IMG/VR virus record: IMGVR_UViG_3300031141_000009
Location: 1 to 47,137 of that record
DNA length: 47,137 nucleotides
Direction: 5' to 3' (one strand)
Origin: a virus
Part shown: positions 7,160-16,100 of the stretch, piece after piece
Layout: each line of letters begins with the position of its first letter
How positions within the stretch are numbered: position 1 is the first letter of the stretch
The notes under the pieces: generated by a model
What the model was told of the DNA's origin: nothing
What the model saw: the letters and a program-made list of their open reading frames with translations, nothing else
Database searches by the model: none
Position numbers and translations under genes: made by a program

Positions 7160-9439
7160 CTATTTATTATATTTAAACAATCCCAATATTTGATTGATCG
7201 GAGCAAATGCGCCTGTTAATTTATATGTGTTGTTTTTATATACGAAGACTATTCCTTCGTTTGAAACTATTTTATCCATACCACCAAGTGATTGTAGTCG
7301 TTCTAATTCTAATTTTAACTTGGCTATTTGTACATCATCGCCTTTTTTCATAATATCAGCTATTGCTGATTTTAATTCCTTTTGCATATCTCTTGCTGCC
7401 GAACGAGGATCTACGGCTAATACCGATTGCATATTGTATAATACCTCGGCACCCAATCCTAAGAATATCTCTTCGAATTTTCTATTGTTGTTCTTAGCTA
7501 TTTTTTTATGATCTTTTTTATCAATCTGTTTAGCCCAAGCAATTAACTTTTCATCTACCAATGTTTTCTTGTCTAGTCTAAACGATTTTTCACCAAAGGC
7601 CCATCGTTTAGTCAATCCCATTAATTTGTCTTTGTCAAGTGTTTCGGGTGCATTTTCATTAATAAATTTTGTCCACCAACGCTGATGATATTCTGCTAAA
7701 CCGTCGCTATCTTTGAGACCAAATTCTGATTGTAGTTTAGTTATCATGCCATAGTATTTAGATTGCGAAACTTTGAAACTCTTTGATTGAGGTAACACGG
7801 TGATAGGTGGTCCCTTTATTGTATATTTATCTTGCACATGTCCGTTTATATCTTCTATCATTTTAGCTAGTTTACCAGCAGCAGGTTGATTGCCTGATGT
7901 AGGATTACCTGACATGTCATATGTGGTTGTATTGTGGAATATAAGTAAAGCTTGACCATACGGAATAACATTTGTACTTCCTGGCCATATTACTTCTAGG
8001 TTCATGAATGTTTCACCATCAGCAAAGATTGATATTCTTTGTTTTTTCGATAACTTGCCTAATGCCGTTTCTAGATCCTTCATTGCAAAATTAAAACCAT
8101 CGGATAATTCTCCTCTACCTGCCATCCAAGATTTAACTCCAGATAAATTCATTGCATTTTCACCCTTATCTTTTAAGTGTCCTTTATTTCTAGCTGCAAT
8201 GAGTCCTCCTTTTTCTTTCCAAGATATAGCTAATGCTTGTCCATCTGTCTTTTCACGTGTTAATTTGAGCTGACCTTTAAGTGCGTCTTTTACAATTTTT
8301 TTGAGATCTGAAAATGTTAGATTCATCTTTATATCGAATGGATGATTCATATGACCCCAAGCTCCGCCTTCTAATAGTAGCCCTTCGGTTAAAGCTTCTC
8401 CTGGTTTCTGCTTCTTCATTGGTTCTTGCTTGGAAGATGATATAGATGCGTCTGCATCCATAAAGCTTAAGAATTCGTATCCAGCAACGGTCGCTATATG
8501 CTTAGACCATTTTGTCCATCTGGTATATGCAACTCTTCCTTTTTTATCTTTAAGTAGATTTGTTCCACCATATTCGCCTGGTACACCTATTGGAAAATAA
8601 GATACAGCTCCTGTTGGTCCTCCTGAGAAATCCTTTTTGAATTCTGTATCATGTTGAAAGAATTCGTCTTCTCCACTTATATAATTAAGTACTTCCCAAC
8701 CTAAATCTCTTGCGGATTTTTTGCCGAATTTCTTCCAAGATTTCTGATTTCCCCAATATCCCCTAGGTCCATCGTCAACAGAATCTCCCATGTGGGTTGC
8801 GTTTTCCTTAAGTAAATCTGGAATGCTAAAATGGGTGCAGAATCTTTCGACTAAATCCTTTGCGTCGATTAACTTAGATGTTATTAAATCATATGCAGCT
8901 TGGTCAAATTTTCCATATATTTTTTTAAAATTTTTCTTACGTTTAATTGGATCTAGATCTGATAACATGTTTCTAACATCTGTTCCACTTAATGTAGATA
9001 ATCTAGGTAATCCATAAACATATCCAGCATCAACATGTCCCTGCGTCATGTCTGCATTGTAGGGTGAGTAATACTTACCACCTAGTCTTCCTGCGTCTTT
9101 TTGTCCTACTGCTGTAATGTACCGTGTATCTTTGTTGAACTTAGATAATATCTCCTTTGGATTGTATGGATTTTTAACTTCTACAATTCTAGTGGAATTT
9201 ATACCGAACATTTTAGATATTATACTTTGCTTTTCTTTAAAGTTCATTGGAGATTTTGGCATTTGAACTTTGTTAGATGTACATATATAAACGTTATTCT
9301 TTCCAAATTTGTCTACTAAATGTTTGTAGTTCTTATAATGCCCAGAATGAAACGGTTGGAATCTGCCTGCATATACTACAACAAGCTCATCTTTACTTTC
9401 ATTGATAAACGATTCAGCTATCCAATTACCTAATTTCAT
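7160..9439 (-). CDS. NadM-like nucleotidyltransferase fused to KxDG ligase-like domain
   Basis: A 759-residue fusion. Residues 17-200 are a HIGH-type nucleotidyltransferase: VVYAGRFQPFHSGHY with HSGH at 31-34 and the closing STLSGTDVRNM at 148-158, the pattern of archaeal-type NMN adenylyltransferases (NadM) and related enzymes. Residues 210-335 are unassigned. Residues 360-745 carry motifs of the covalent nucleotidyltransferase (RNA/DNA ligase) superfamily: KTDG at 397-400 with the candidate nucleotide-binding Lys397, AARNKGH at 415-421, GETFMNLEVI at 475-484, EGIVFVY at 728-734 and YKLTG at 739-743. I recall this C-terminal part from phages as an unnamed (DUF6267-type) family. The first residues, MKLGNWIAES, resemble a capsid-targeting peptide (IAE|S), and LTE|G and LLE|G occur at 350-358 between the domains. 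The start overlaps the kinase gene stop by four bases (ATGA). Substrates are unknown. Confidence 0.88.
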   Translation of the reverse strand: MKLGNWIAESFINESKDELVVVYAGRFQPFHSGHYKNYKHLVDKFGKNNVYICTSNKVQMPKSPMNFKEKQSIISKMFGINSTRIVEVKNPYNPKEILSKFNKDTRYITAVGQKDAGRLGGKYYSPYNADMTQGHVDAGYVYGLPRLSTLSGTDVRNMLSDLDPIKRKKNFKKIYGKFDQAAYDLITSKLIDAKDLVERFCTHFSIPDLLKENATHMGDSVDDGPRGYWGNQKSWKKFGKKSARDLGWEVLNYISGEDEFFQHDTEFKKDFSGGPTGAVSYFPIGVPGEYGGTNLLKDKKGRVAYTRWTKWSKHIATVAGYEFLSFMDADASISSSKQEPMKKQKPGEALTEGLLLEGGAWGHMNHPFDIKMNLTFSDLKKIVKDALKGQLKLTREKTDGQALAISWKEKGGLIAARNKGHLKDKGENAMNLSGVKSWMAGRGELSDGFNFAMKDLETALGKLSKKQRISIFADGETFMNLEVIWPGSTNVIPYGQALLIFHNTTTYDMSGNPTSGNQPAAGKLAKMIEDINGHVQDKYTIKGPPITVLPQSKSFKVSQSKYYGMITKLQSEFGLKDSDGLAEYHQRWWTKFINENAPETLDKDKLMGLTKRWAFGEKSFRLDKKTLVDEKLIAWAKQIDKKDHKKIAKNNNRKFEEIFLGLGAEVLYNMQSVLAVDPRSAARDMQKELKSAIADIMKKGDDVQIAKLKLELERLQSLGGMDKIVSNEGIVFVYKNNTYKLTGAFAPINQILGLFKYNK

Positions 9440-10140
9440 TTTGTGTTCCTTAATTCTAGTTCAGCGTCTATCCAACTCTGTGCTATTTTATTTTGTATTG
9501 GGCGACGAACAAATTTAGACGCTGTTTGCTTGATTGATTTTGAGAAGTCAGCTTTAACTGAATTGTCTATGCTAATGAAGTTTTTGTCACCAAATAATGT
9601 TTTATATTTTTTTAGATTTGCTTGGCATTCTTTCCATGATCTGTTTACCAATTCTACTGGTACCCGTCTTGGTCTAGATTCGTTTCTAGATAATGCAACT
9701 TCTAGTGTGGTATTTATGAATGTCATATAACAGTCGTAGCCTTGCTTTTTCAACATTTTTACCTGGGCAGCGATCTTATTGTAGTCTTTACCTGTACCGT
9801 CTATCAATAAGCCAAGTTTGCCATTCAAATAATGCTTGAGTCTAGAACTAGTTATTGATTTTGCTGATTTGCGTATTTGTTGGGATTTGGCATATTCTTT
9901 AGCACTTAATTTTGTCATATCAAGGTCAATATTATGTTTTGCCATGATTAGCTCAAATGCTGAGTCTGAATTTACTCCCTTTAGTCCGTCGCTTGATACG
10001 GTTGGAGTTGATTCCGGCATACCGAATAATGAATTTGCTGCGAAGGATTTGCCTGAGCCTGGACCACCTGACATAAAAACTGCCTTAAATATTCCTGGAT
10101 CATATGTGCCTTCATTCAATAAATCTATCATCTTTATCAT
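9436..10140 (-). CDS. P-loop kinase, zeta-toxin/polynucleotide-kinase type
   Basis: A 234-residue P-loop protein. Walker A is GGPGSGKS at residues 25-32, NSDSAFE follows near 57, a Walker B-like GLLIDGTGKD lies near 110, and an Arg-rich lid (SRNESRPRRVP) near 152-162. The arrangement fits the zeta-toxin/polynucleotide-kinase-like group, which phosphorylates nucleotides, sugars or nucleic-acid 5' ends; the substrate cannot be read from sequence. It is translationally coupled (ATGA) to the nucleotidyltransferase-ligase gene, so the two probably act together, possibly in end healing and sealing. The opening MIKMIDLLNEGTYDPG resembles a capsid-targeting peptide with LNE|G. A GATATTTATA motif ends only four bases before the first ATG; a second Met codon lies three codons later. 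Neither start has a good Shine-Dalgarno. Confidence 0.85.
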   Translation of the reverse strand: MIKMIDLLNEGTYDPGIFKAVFMSGGPGSGKSFAANSLFGMPESTPTVSSDGLKGVNSDSAFELIMAKHNIDLDMTKLSAKEYAKSQQIRKSAKSITSSRLKHYLNGKLGLLIDGTGKDYNKIAAQVKMLKKQGYDCYMTFINTTLEVALSRNESRPRRVPVELVNRSWKECQANLKKYKTLFGDKNFISIDNSVKADFSKSIKQTASKFVRRPIQNKIAQSWIDAELELRNTK

Positions 10141-10144
10141 ATAA

Positions 10145-10156
10145 TATAAATATCAA
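10145..10156 (-). promoter_or_regulatory. Candidate promoter motif before kinase (TTGATATTTATA)
   Basis: This is a perfect copy of the recurrent motif, in the 47-base gap between the small zinc-finger gene and the kinase gene. It ends four bases before the first ATG, so if it is a promoter the transcript would be nearly leaderless, or start inside the gene. The rest of the gap shows no terminator. Confidence 0.4.
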
Positions 10157-10187
10157 TGTAATAGTTTAATGTATCAGCTATGTGAAC

Positions 10188-10391
10188 CTATATGTAATCG
10201 GATTGGTCCGTGAAGTGGCCATTTGTACAATAATACACATCAGAGAATTCACCTATTTCTGAATCTGTTAGATTGTGATCATCTATGATTTTTATCAATG
10301 TGTCGTCAGTTCGTATAAGTCTATAATCTGACTCTGTGCATATGTACTTAGCACTTATTATATTATTAGCATTACATTCTATGCAATCCAT
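10188..10391 (-). CDS. Small Cys-rich (zinc-finger-like) protein
   Basis: 67 residues, unrecognised. Cys3-Ile-Glu-Cys6, Cys18, Cys55 and His59 could bind one zinc ion; the rest is acidic (IIDDHNLTDSEIGEFSDVYY). The start is well supported: GGAGG stands a few bases upstream, formed by the last codons of the MAM-domain gene, and the two genes are separated by a single base. It is the last gene of the fibre region. It may be a small regulator or a virion accessory protein; nothing more can be said. Confidence 0.7.
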   Translation of the reverse strand: MDCIECNANNIISAKYICTESDYRLIRTDDTLIKIIDDHNLTDSEIGEFSDVYYCTNGHFTDQSDYI

Positions 10392-10392
10392 A

Positions 10393-11208
10393 TTAACCTC
10401 CAGTAATTGTTATGTTGTCTAGACATATATCGCCCTTATATGTTGTTCCAGATTTTGCGAAGAACCATACGTATACGCCAGCTGCATTGCCTGCAATATT
10501 GTTCAAGTCAATTTCAGCTTTTCTCCAATATCCTTGTGTAGATGTACTGGTATGTCCTGAAGTCTGCTGCTGGCCTGTTATCCGATCTGATGTCGTGGTA
10601 GCTGTCCCAGTGTTATTTGTCCAATGTAATATGTCACATCCGCCACCAGTATCAGAAGTAAATCCAAATCCAGAATAAGATTCTACGGAACTATCTGCGC
10701 TGGTTGCACTATCTGTAATTGCTACACCCAATGATCCTATATTCGCACCATACATATGATACCAGAATTCCAACTTTAAGGTGCTATTTGCTGCGGCCGA
10801 AGATAGGTCTATCTCAGGAGTTCGCAATACAAATCGCTTATTATATTGGCCAGATGTTTCAGTATATATATATTTACTGGCAGCAGTTGTTGCTCCAGTT
10901 GTTAGTGATTCGTTCATACCGTATTTAGGCCCAGTATTAGATGACGGAGTTGTTCCACCTTCAATATCCCATTTCCGAGTTGAAGTCGTTGAACCATAGA
11001 TTGTCGCAGCAATATTATTCAACCAACCTGTTGGTGATACTCCATAGCCTTCGGATATGGCATTAAAGTTTTCCGATAGTAACGTTGCGCTTGATGCAGC
11101 TGGAATTGCTATTGCCGTCATATAGTATATGGAAGCTTTTGCTACACCAGATACTTTTGCAATAGTAGATATAGGGACGGCTGATACTTTCGCTATAAAC
11201 GCTGGCAT
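10393..11208 (-). CDS. MAM-domain adhesin-like virion protein
   Basis: 271 residues. The N-terminus contains imperfect repeats of IAKVS/AKVSGVAKAS (residues 4-26), a type of short repeat seen in phage structural proteins. From residue 45 to the end the protein resembles a MAM domain: the hallmark FWYHMYGANIGSLGVAI lies at 148-164, preceded by ENFNAISEGYG, NTGPKYGMNES and LRTPEIDLSS and followed by YWRKAEIDLNNIAG and a closing GDICLDNITITG. MAM domains are beta-sandwich adhesion modules of animal surface proteins, also frequent in secreted proteins of marine Bacteroidota. Here it probably binds surface glycans or proteins, or decorates the virion. It overlaps the upstream fibre gene by one base (TAATG). 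The domain call is good; the binding partner is unknown. Confidence 0.8.
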   Translation of the reverse strand: MPAFIAKVSAVPISTIAKVSGVAKASIYYMTAIAIPAASSATLLSENFNAISEGYGVSPTGWLNNIAATIYGSTTSTRKWDIEGGTTPSSNTGPKYGMNESLTTGATTAASKYIYTETSGQYNKRFVLRTPEIDLSSAAANSTLKLEFWYHMYGANIGSLGVAITDSATSADSSVESYSGFGFTSDTGGGCDILHWTNNTGTATTTSDRITGQQQTSGHTSTSTQGYWRKAEIDLNNIAGNAAGVYVWFFAKSGTTYKGDICLDNITITGG

Positions 11209-12989
11209 TATGCTATCTCAATCCAAGTGTTATCAGGGCTAAAATATATTGGTGCAGTTGTACCTGTGCTATAACCAATTATTCTAACGACATCCCCGGT
11301 TGCAGTTGGTTTAGTTTTTGATAGTCCACCGGCTGTTGTGCTTAAGTATATAGGGACTCCGGGTTCGCCAGCTGGATTTGACGTTGGATGGATGAGACCG
11401 CTAACCAGCATACCATCAGCTAATGCACTTGTTCCTACGGCCATTCCTAACATTGTTGTTCCATAGTTGACTGTTGCTGATGCAGCATGCCATGTGCCAG
11501 AACCCTTTAGATAGTATATTCCGCCAGCTACTGTTGAACCAGTTGCGGTGTATATCACATTTCCTTGTGCGGGTCGATATGTTGCGTGCAGTGAAGTTGG
11601 AAGTAACACAGTTTGATCAACATCTAGGTTATTACCAATAATTGTGTCAGTGAATACTGCAAGGTCATTAAACGTTGCACGACCATTGAAAGTTGACCTC
11701 CCTTCAGTAGTAACATCACCATTATTATTTATCGTCATTCGGACTGTATTATCTGTGCCAAACTGAATATCATTTGTTGTACTACCACTAATACCTATCA
11801 ATAATGCGTTGGCAGTTGTACCAGAATATGGTAAATCATTTGGAGCATCACCAGCGTCACCAACATGGCCAATATAACTACCAATTCCACCACCATCTTG
11901 ACTAAGTTTTATATATGAATTCTTGGATTCATCATCATTATTTGGATCAGCTGCTATTGTTAATGATGCATTGCCGGTTGTTGTTGATACCACCAAGTTA
12001 CCAGCTATTGTTTGATTTCCACTAGCTAATGCTGTTGCAGTTCCAGCGTTACCAGTAATCGACGTTTGATCGCCTGTATTTGTTCCACTTAAATTTGAAC
12101 CAGCTAATGTACCACTTGCACTTACGTGGCCAGAAGCTGTTACGTCACCATTCATAGTTATCGGATTTGCAGATTTACCTATCCGTATTGGCGTATTATT
12201 TTCATAACCTAAAGTCATAGCGGCAGCAGTATACATCCCAACTGGATGACCCTCAGAATAAAATCTGTCGGCAGATATATCGCCACTTGCACTTACATGA
12301 CCAGAAGCTGTTATATCGCTTAACGAATTTATGCCGCCATACACTTTTAAACCTAGTCCTGCACTACTAGATATTATAGTTTCATTATCAGGTATCAGTG
12401 ATAGGTCTTGATTTGCATATATTTCTAAGTCATCTGGCGTATCCGAATTAACCCCTATGTATGAGTTGGATGATCCTTCATGAAAAAGGACTCTATTGCT
12501 ATTCATATTGAAATTGGACAATACATCTATTGTTGCTACTGGCGAATATATCTTTGGATTAGTAGAAGTCCATGTACTACCACCCCTAAGTTCTATTCCC
12601 CTAGCTGATGGTCCTACGAATAACGAACCTGTGTTGAGACTGTCTCCAATAGATAATCCCTTAAGGACTATTGAATCTAAAGAATGCACAACGCCACTCG
12701 CGCTTATATTGCCAGAGGCTGTTATATTTCCAGTAAACGTATGCTCGTCTGATACTGAATCTCCGAATGCTGTAGATCCTGAGCTAAATGAAGTTGTCAT
12801 GTGTGTTACTGATGATGATATAATATAGTTTTCTGCTGTCAATGTTTCGACTGCAAAATTACTAGATACGCTCGAACCAGAACCATAGTATAACTTACCA
12901 GAATCTAAGTTTATTGCTAACTCGCCTTCTTCTAAGCTTGATGGAACGGAATTACCAGTTCCCCTTTTTATTCGTATTGTCTGTGACAT
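11208..12989 (-). CDS. Fibre-like structural protein with SASG modules
   Basis: 593 residues. The N-terminus (IRIKRGTGNSVPSSLEEGELAIN, then GKLYYGSG) is the module that opens many phage tail-fibre and tropism-determinant proteins. The middle is a repetitive, glycine/serine-rich beta-structured shaft with repeated ITASGHVSASG-type units near residues 86, 224 and 281. The last 120 residues form a distinct non-repetitive domain (YRPAQGNVIYTATGSTV to the C-terminus) that could be a trimerising or receptor-contacting tip. No S74 chaperone is present. The ribosome binding site AAGGAAA stands about 9 bases before the start and a TTGATATTTATA motif 16 bases before it. It is downstream of the 1261-residue fibre and coupled to the MAM gene. 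Exact virion location is unknown. Confidence 0.8.
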   Translation of the reverse strand: MSQTIRIKRGTGNSVPSSLEEGELAINLDSGKLYYGSGSSVSSNFAVETLTAENYIISSSVTHMTTSFSSGSTAFGDSVSDEHTFTGNITASGNISASGVVHSLDSIVLKGLSIGDSLNTGSLFVGPSARGIELRGGSTWTSTNPKIYSPVATIDVLSNFNMNSNRVLFHEGSSNSYIGVNSDTPDDLEIYANQDLSLIPDNETIISSSAGLGLKVYGGINSLSDITASGHVSASGDISADRFYSEGHPVGMYTAAAMTLGYENNTPIRIGKSANPITMNGDVTASGHVSASGTLAGSNLSGTNTGDQTSITGNAGTATALASGNQTIAGNLVVSTTTGNASLTIAADPNNDDESKNSYIKLSQDGGGIGSYIGHVGDAGDAPNDLPYSGTTANALLIGISGSTTNDIQFGTDNTVRMTINNNGDVTTEGRSTFNGRATFNDLAVFTDTIIGNNLDVDQTVLLPTSLHATYRPAQGNVIYTATGSTVAGGIYYLKGSGTWHAASATVNYGTTMLGMAVGTSALADGMLVSGLIHPTSNPAGEPGVPIYLSTTAGGLSKTKPTATGDVVRIIGYSTGTTAPIYFSPDNTWIEIA

Positions 12990-13128
12990 ATTGTGTTTCC
13001 TTATGTATAAATATCAACGTTATTAGAATGTTCCACCATCTATTGTGCCATCCATGTCAGTCAAGCTACCAATGTAACTAGTTGCCGTTATTGTTCCACT
13101 TGCGCTTACGTTACCAGACGCTGTTATA
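12112..13128 (-). repeat. Dispersed 35-base coding repeats (ITASGxxSASG)
   Basis: Four near-identical blocks lie at 12112-12148, 12283-12317, 12693-12730 and 13096-13128. Each reads on the plus strand as CCACTTGCACTTAC, a few variable bases, then CCAGAAGCTGTTA, and each encodes VTASGHVSASG or a close variant. Three are in the 593-residue fibre and one is near the end of the 1261-residue fibre. Weaker versions occur elsewhere in the fibre region. They could serve as homology for exchange of fibre segments. Confidence 0.8.
13006..13017 (-). promoter_or_regulatory. Candidate promoter motif between fibre genes (TTGATATTTATA)
   Basis: This is a perfect copy of the recurrent motif in the 33-base gap between two fibre genes, followed after two bases by an AAGGAA ribosome binding site and the start at 12989. 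The gap is unusual, since most genes in this region abut or overlap. A phage late promoter is the likely role; no experimental support is available here. Confidence 0.5.
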
Positions 13129-16100
13129 TGTGTATCTACCTTTAAATTGCCGTATACTCTAGTCTCCATACTTTCACTGACGGAGAATAGTCGATTACCG
13201 TAACCAACTGCGCCACTATTACTTTCAATCACAAACTTAGCTGCGGGCTTTTGATCATCTGCATCCAATAATATTGCGAAACTTCCAGACCCCTTCTGCG
13301 TTATTGACCCCATTACTTCGTCTGGATCAGATAGTACTGCTGATTCTGCCCTAAGTATAGTTGATCTACTACCAGCTGTAGCATTAACAGCTACGAATCC
13401 CTGAGTCTGAGTTCCTATTTGTACAGATGAGGCTGCGCCAAATGCACCCATGTTGACTTCTTTTACTCTAATTTTTTTGTAATCACTACCTGATATAAAT
13501 TGTACGTCGCCACTTGTATTATCAATACCCATTCTAGCATGCTCTACTGCATCGGATCCTGAATCATCGGCTGATGCACTATAGAATATAATTGAACCAG
13601 TTGAAACGTGAATGTGTCTAAATGGGAATCGCTTGCTACCCAATGAATGGTATTCTGGTCTATCCGGAATCACATCTCCACCAACTATTGTTGCTCCATT
13701 CCTAACGTATAATGAATAATGAGCTTCACCGGGTCCCTTGAAGAACGTCTCAAGCTTACCATCATTATACGTTTGCTTTTCAGATCCAGATATACCAATT
13801 ATTGCAGGTCCAGACTTCAAATTACCCTCTATTGCATGGTTATCAGTTGTTGCATTTCCGAACGAAGTGTTACCAGTTGATGTTATGGTTGCAAAAGTTG
13901 CATTTGTGTTGGTTGTTGCCTTTGTATTGATATTTGTTTGCAATATTGAGCTAGATGCATTTAATTGTGCGTTAGTGGAATAGGCTGTTAAGTCTTGATC
14001 TCCACTATTATGCCCTATTATATTGGATGCGCTGATATGTCCGCTTGCACTAACCGTTGTTACATTTGTTATTGCATTACTTGCCATATCTAAAGTCTGC
14101 GTTGCAGTATGGTCGCCTAGATCATCTGCTCCAGCGATAGCCGTTGAAAGAGAAGCCGAAACATCAGCAAATCCACCTAAAGAGAATGTGCTAGTTACTT
14201 CTAAGCTACCAGTTATAACTGCATCTCCAGTATATGGAAAACCTGCGCCTGATCCTCCAGTGATTCCCTGATATGCAGATGCGCTTAGTGTACCTGCTAT
14301 TTCGAAGTCGCCTATCAATTTTAGTGGTGATGTTATTGTTTGTATTGCACCAGCAGAACTCAAAGAGAATTTATCCGGATCTATATAATTGTACGTTAGA
14401 GGGTAGTATGTTACCAATCCCCTAGAGGCGTTACGATCTTCCTTCACATATGTACCAGCGAACTGTTTTTTCGGATAATAGACATCGTAAGTAGCATTAT
14501 TTGATTGTGAAGGGTAGTTTTGGAACCAGACAGTATCTCCTGATGATGATACTACATATTTTACGCCATATACACTGTGTGATGCATAAGTTGTATTTAT
14601 ATGGCTGCCGGACGGCTCACGATTATCCAAGTCAAGATAGCCAGCTAAATTGATAAAGCCCGATGATGATGGGGACGTTATGGAACCGGATATTAGACTT
14701 ACTGTGCCAGAATTTGTATGTACAGGATCGTCATAATAGTCCTTCAGATATGTTGGTGTCATTAAATCATACATATCTAACATAGGCCAATTATGAGCCT
14801 GTTTCTGTGATGCGACAGAATCTGCATATTGTATAAATGGGATATCAGAGGAATAGACAAAATCTGTAAATCCACTATTATCATGCATCATAGCTTTTAG
14901 TGTTTCAATAGTAGTGGTATGGTTAGGATCATTGGCAAACTTACCTTGATGGTGACTCCCAGCTTGCCATAGATCATTCTGTATGACCATTTCTCCAAAC
15001 TTCAAGATTGATCGGTTCGTTGGATTCAGTTGACCTAATTCGCCATTTACCAACACAGTATCTTTACCATATGGCAGTCCACTAGCTGTAACATCGTTTA
15101 AACAGATAGATGCCTTGGAGTTCATACTTTTATCATATACGAAGAATGGGATATCTCCAAAACCAGGGGACTGTGTGTTATCAAATCCGACGTCTACCGT
15201 TGTACCGAATCCCAGTGCTCCCATGTATGACGATTTCATACCAAATATACTCCAAGAATTGAGGAAGAGGACGCCATCCGAATTATGGCAATTTTCCGGA
15301 TAGTATAGGTTTTGTGTTTGAGTTGAGCCTCCGGTAAAATGGTCACTGACGAATGTATGTGCGGGAATTTCCTGTAGATTTGATCCAGTGGAAGATCCGT
15401 AATACTTTATGGAATGATCTGCGTATGGATAACCTGCATATACCTGTTCTACTTGCAATCTATAATCTGAATCTATAGGGTATACTGATGCAGATACGTG
15501 TTGATAGCATTTGCTCGTATTTATTAATTGTCGTAAACCATCTGCTATTTCAAACTTGGTTTTATTAGTTATATCAAACTCTATACGGGAATTTGTGTCT
15601 CCAGCATACCACGCTCGTTGGACTTTTGTATTTTGTTGATCAGGCAGAATTTGATTTACAGCACGAACGTTGAACGGGATATTACCATTGGCTCCATCAG
15701 TATATTGTAGATTTAGATAATTGGAAGATGTTTCAGTTGCATGGTAATCCCATTTATCGGCTATGGAATGTTCGAAATAGTGATGTCCAGTCAGATCAGA
15801 TGATTCAAAATTTGATGATGTAAAGCCAATACTAAATCCAAAACCCAGTGGCATATGGATAACGGGTATTAATAGTTGGTTGTCGGCGCCATCTGTATAT
15901 GGTGCACCATTTGCGTCTGAGTCATTGTTTATTAATATGGATGATGAATTTCTGAAGTCGTGTCTTGCAAAATCATGATTATAATATGCTCTTTTGTATG
16001 GGGATAAACTACCGACGCCAATTGCAGCTGTTTGGGCCCCAATAGTAATTACACTAGAATCTGCGTCGAATGATAGATTTGTTTCGGTAGTCGAATCAAT

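Noticed and set aside
7153-7206. Longer N-terminus for the zinc-ribbon protein (start at 7206)
   Set aside because: It would overlap the upstream coding end by 47 bases and adds 18 residues without a conserved look; the Met at 7152 gives the familiar MKKH opening and has AGAG upstream.
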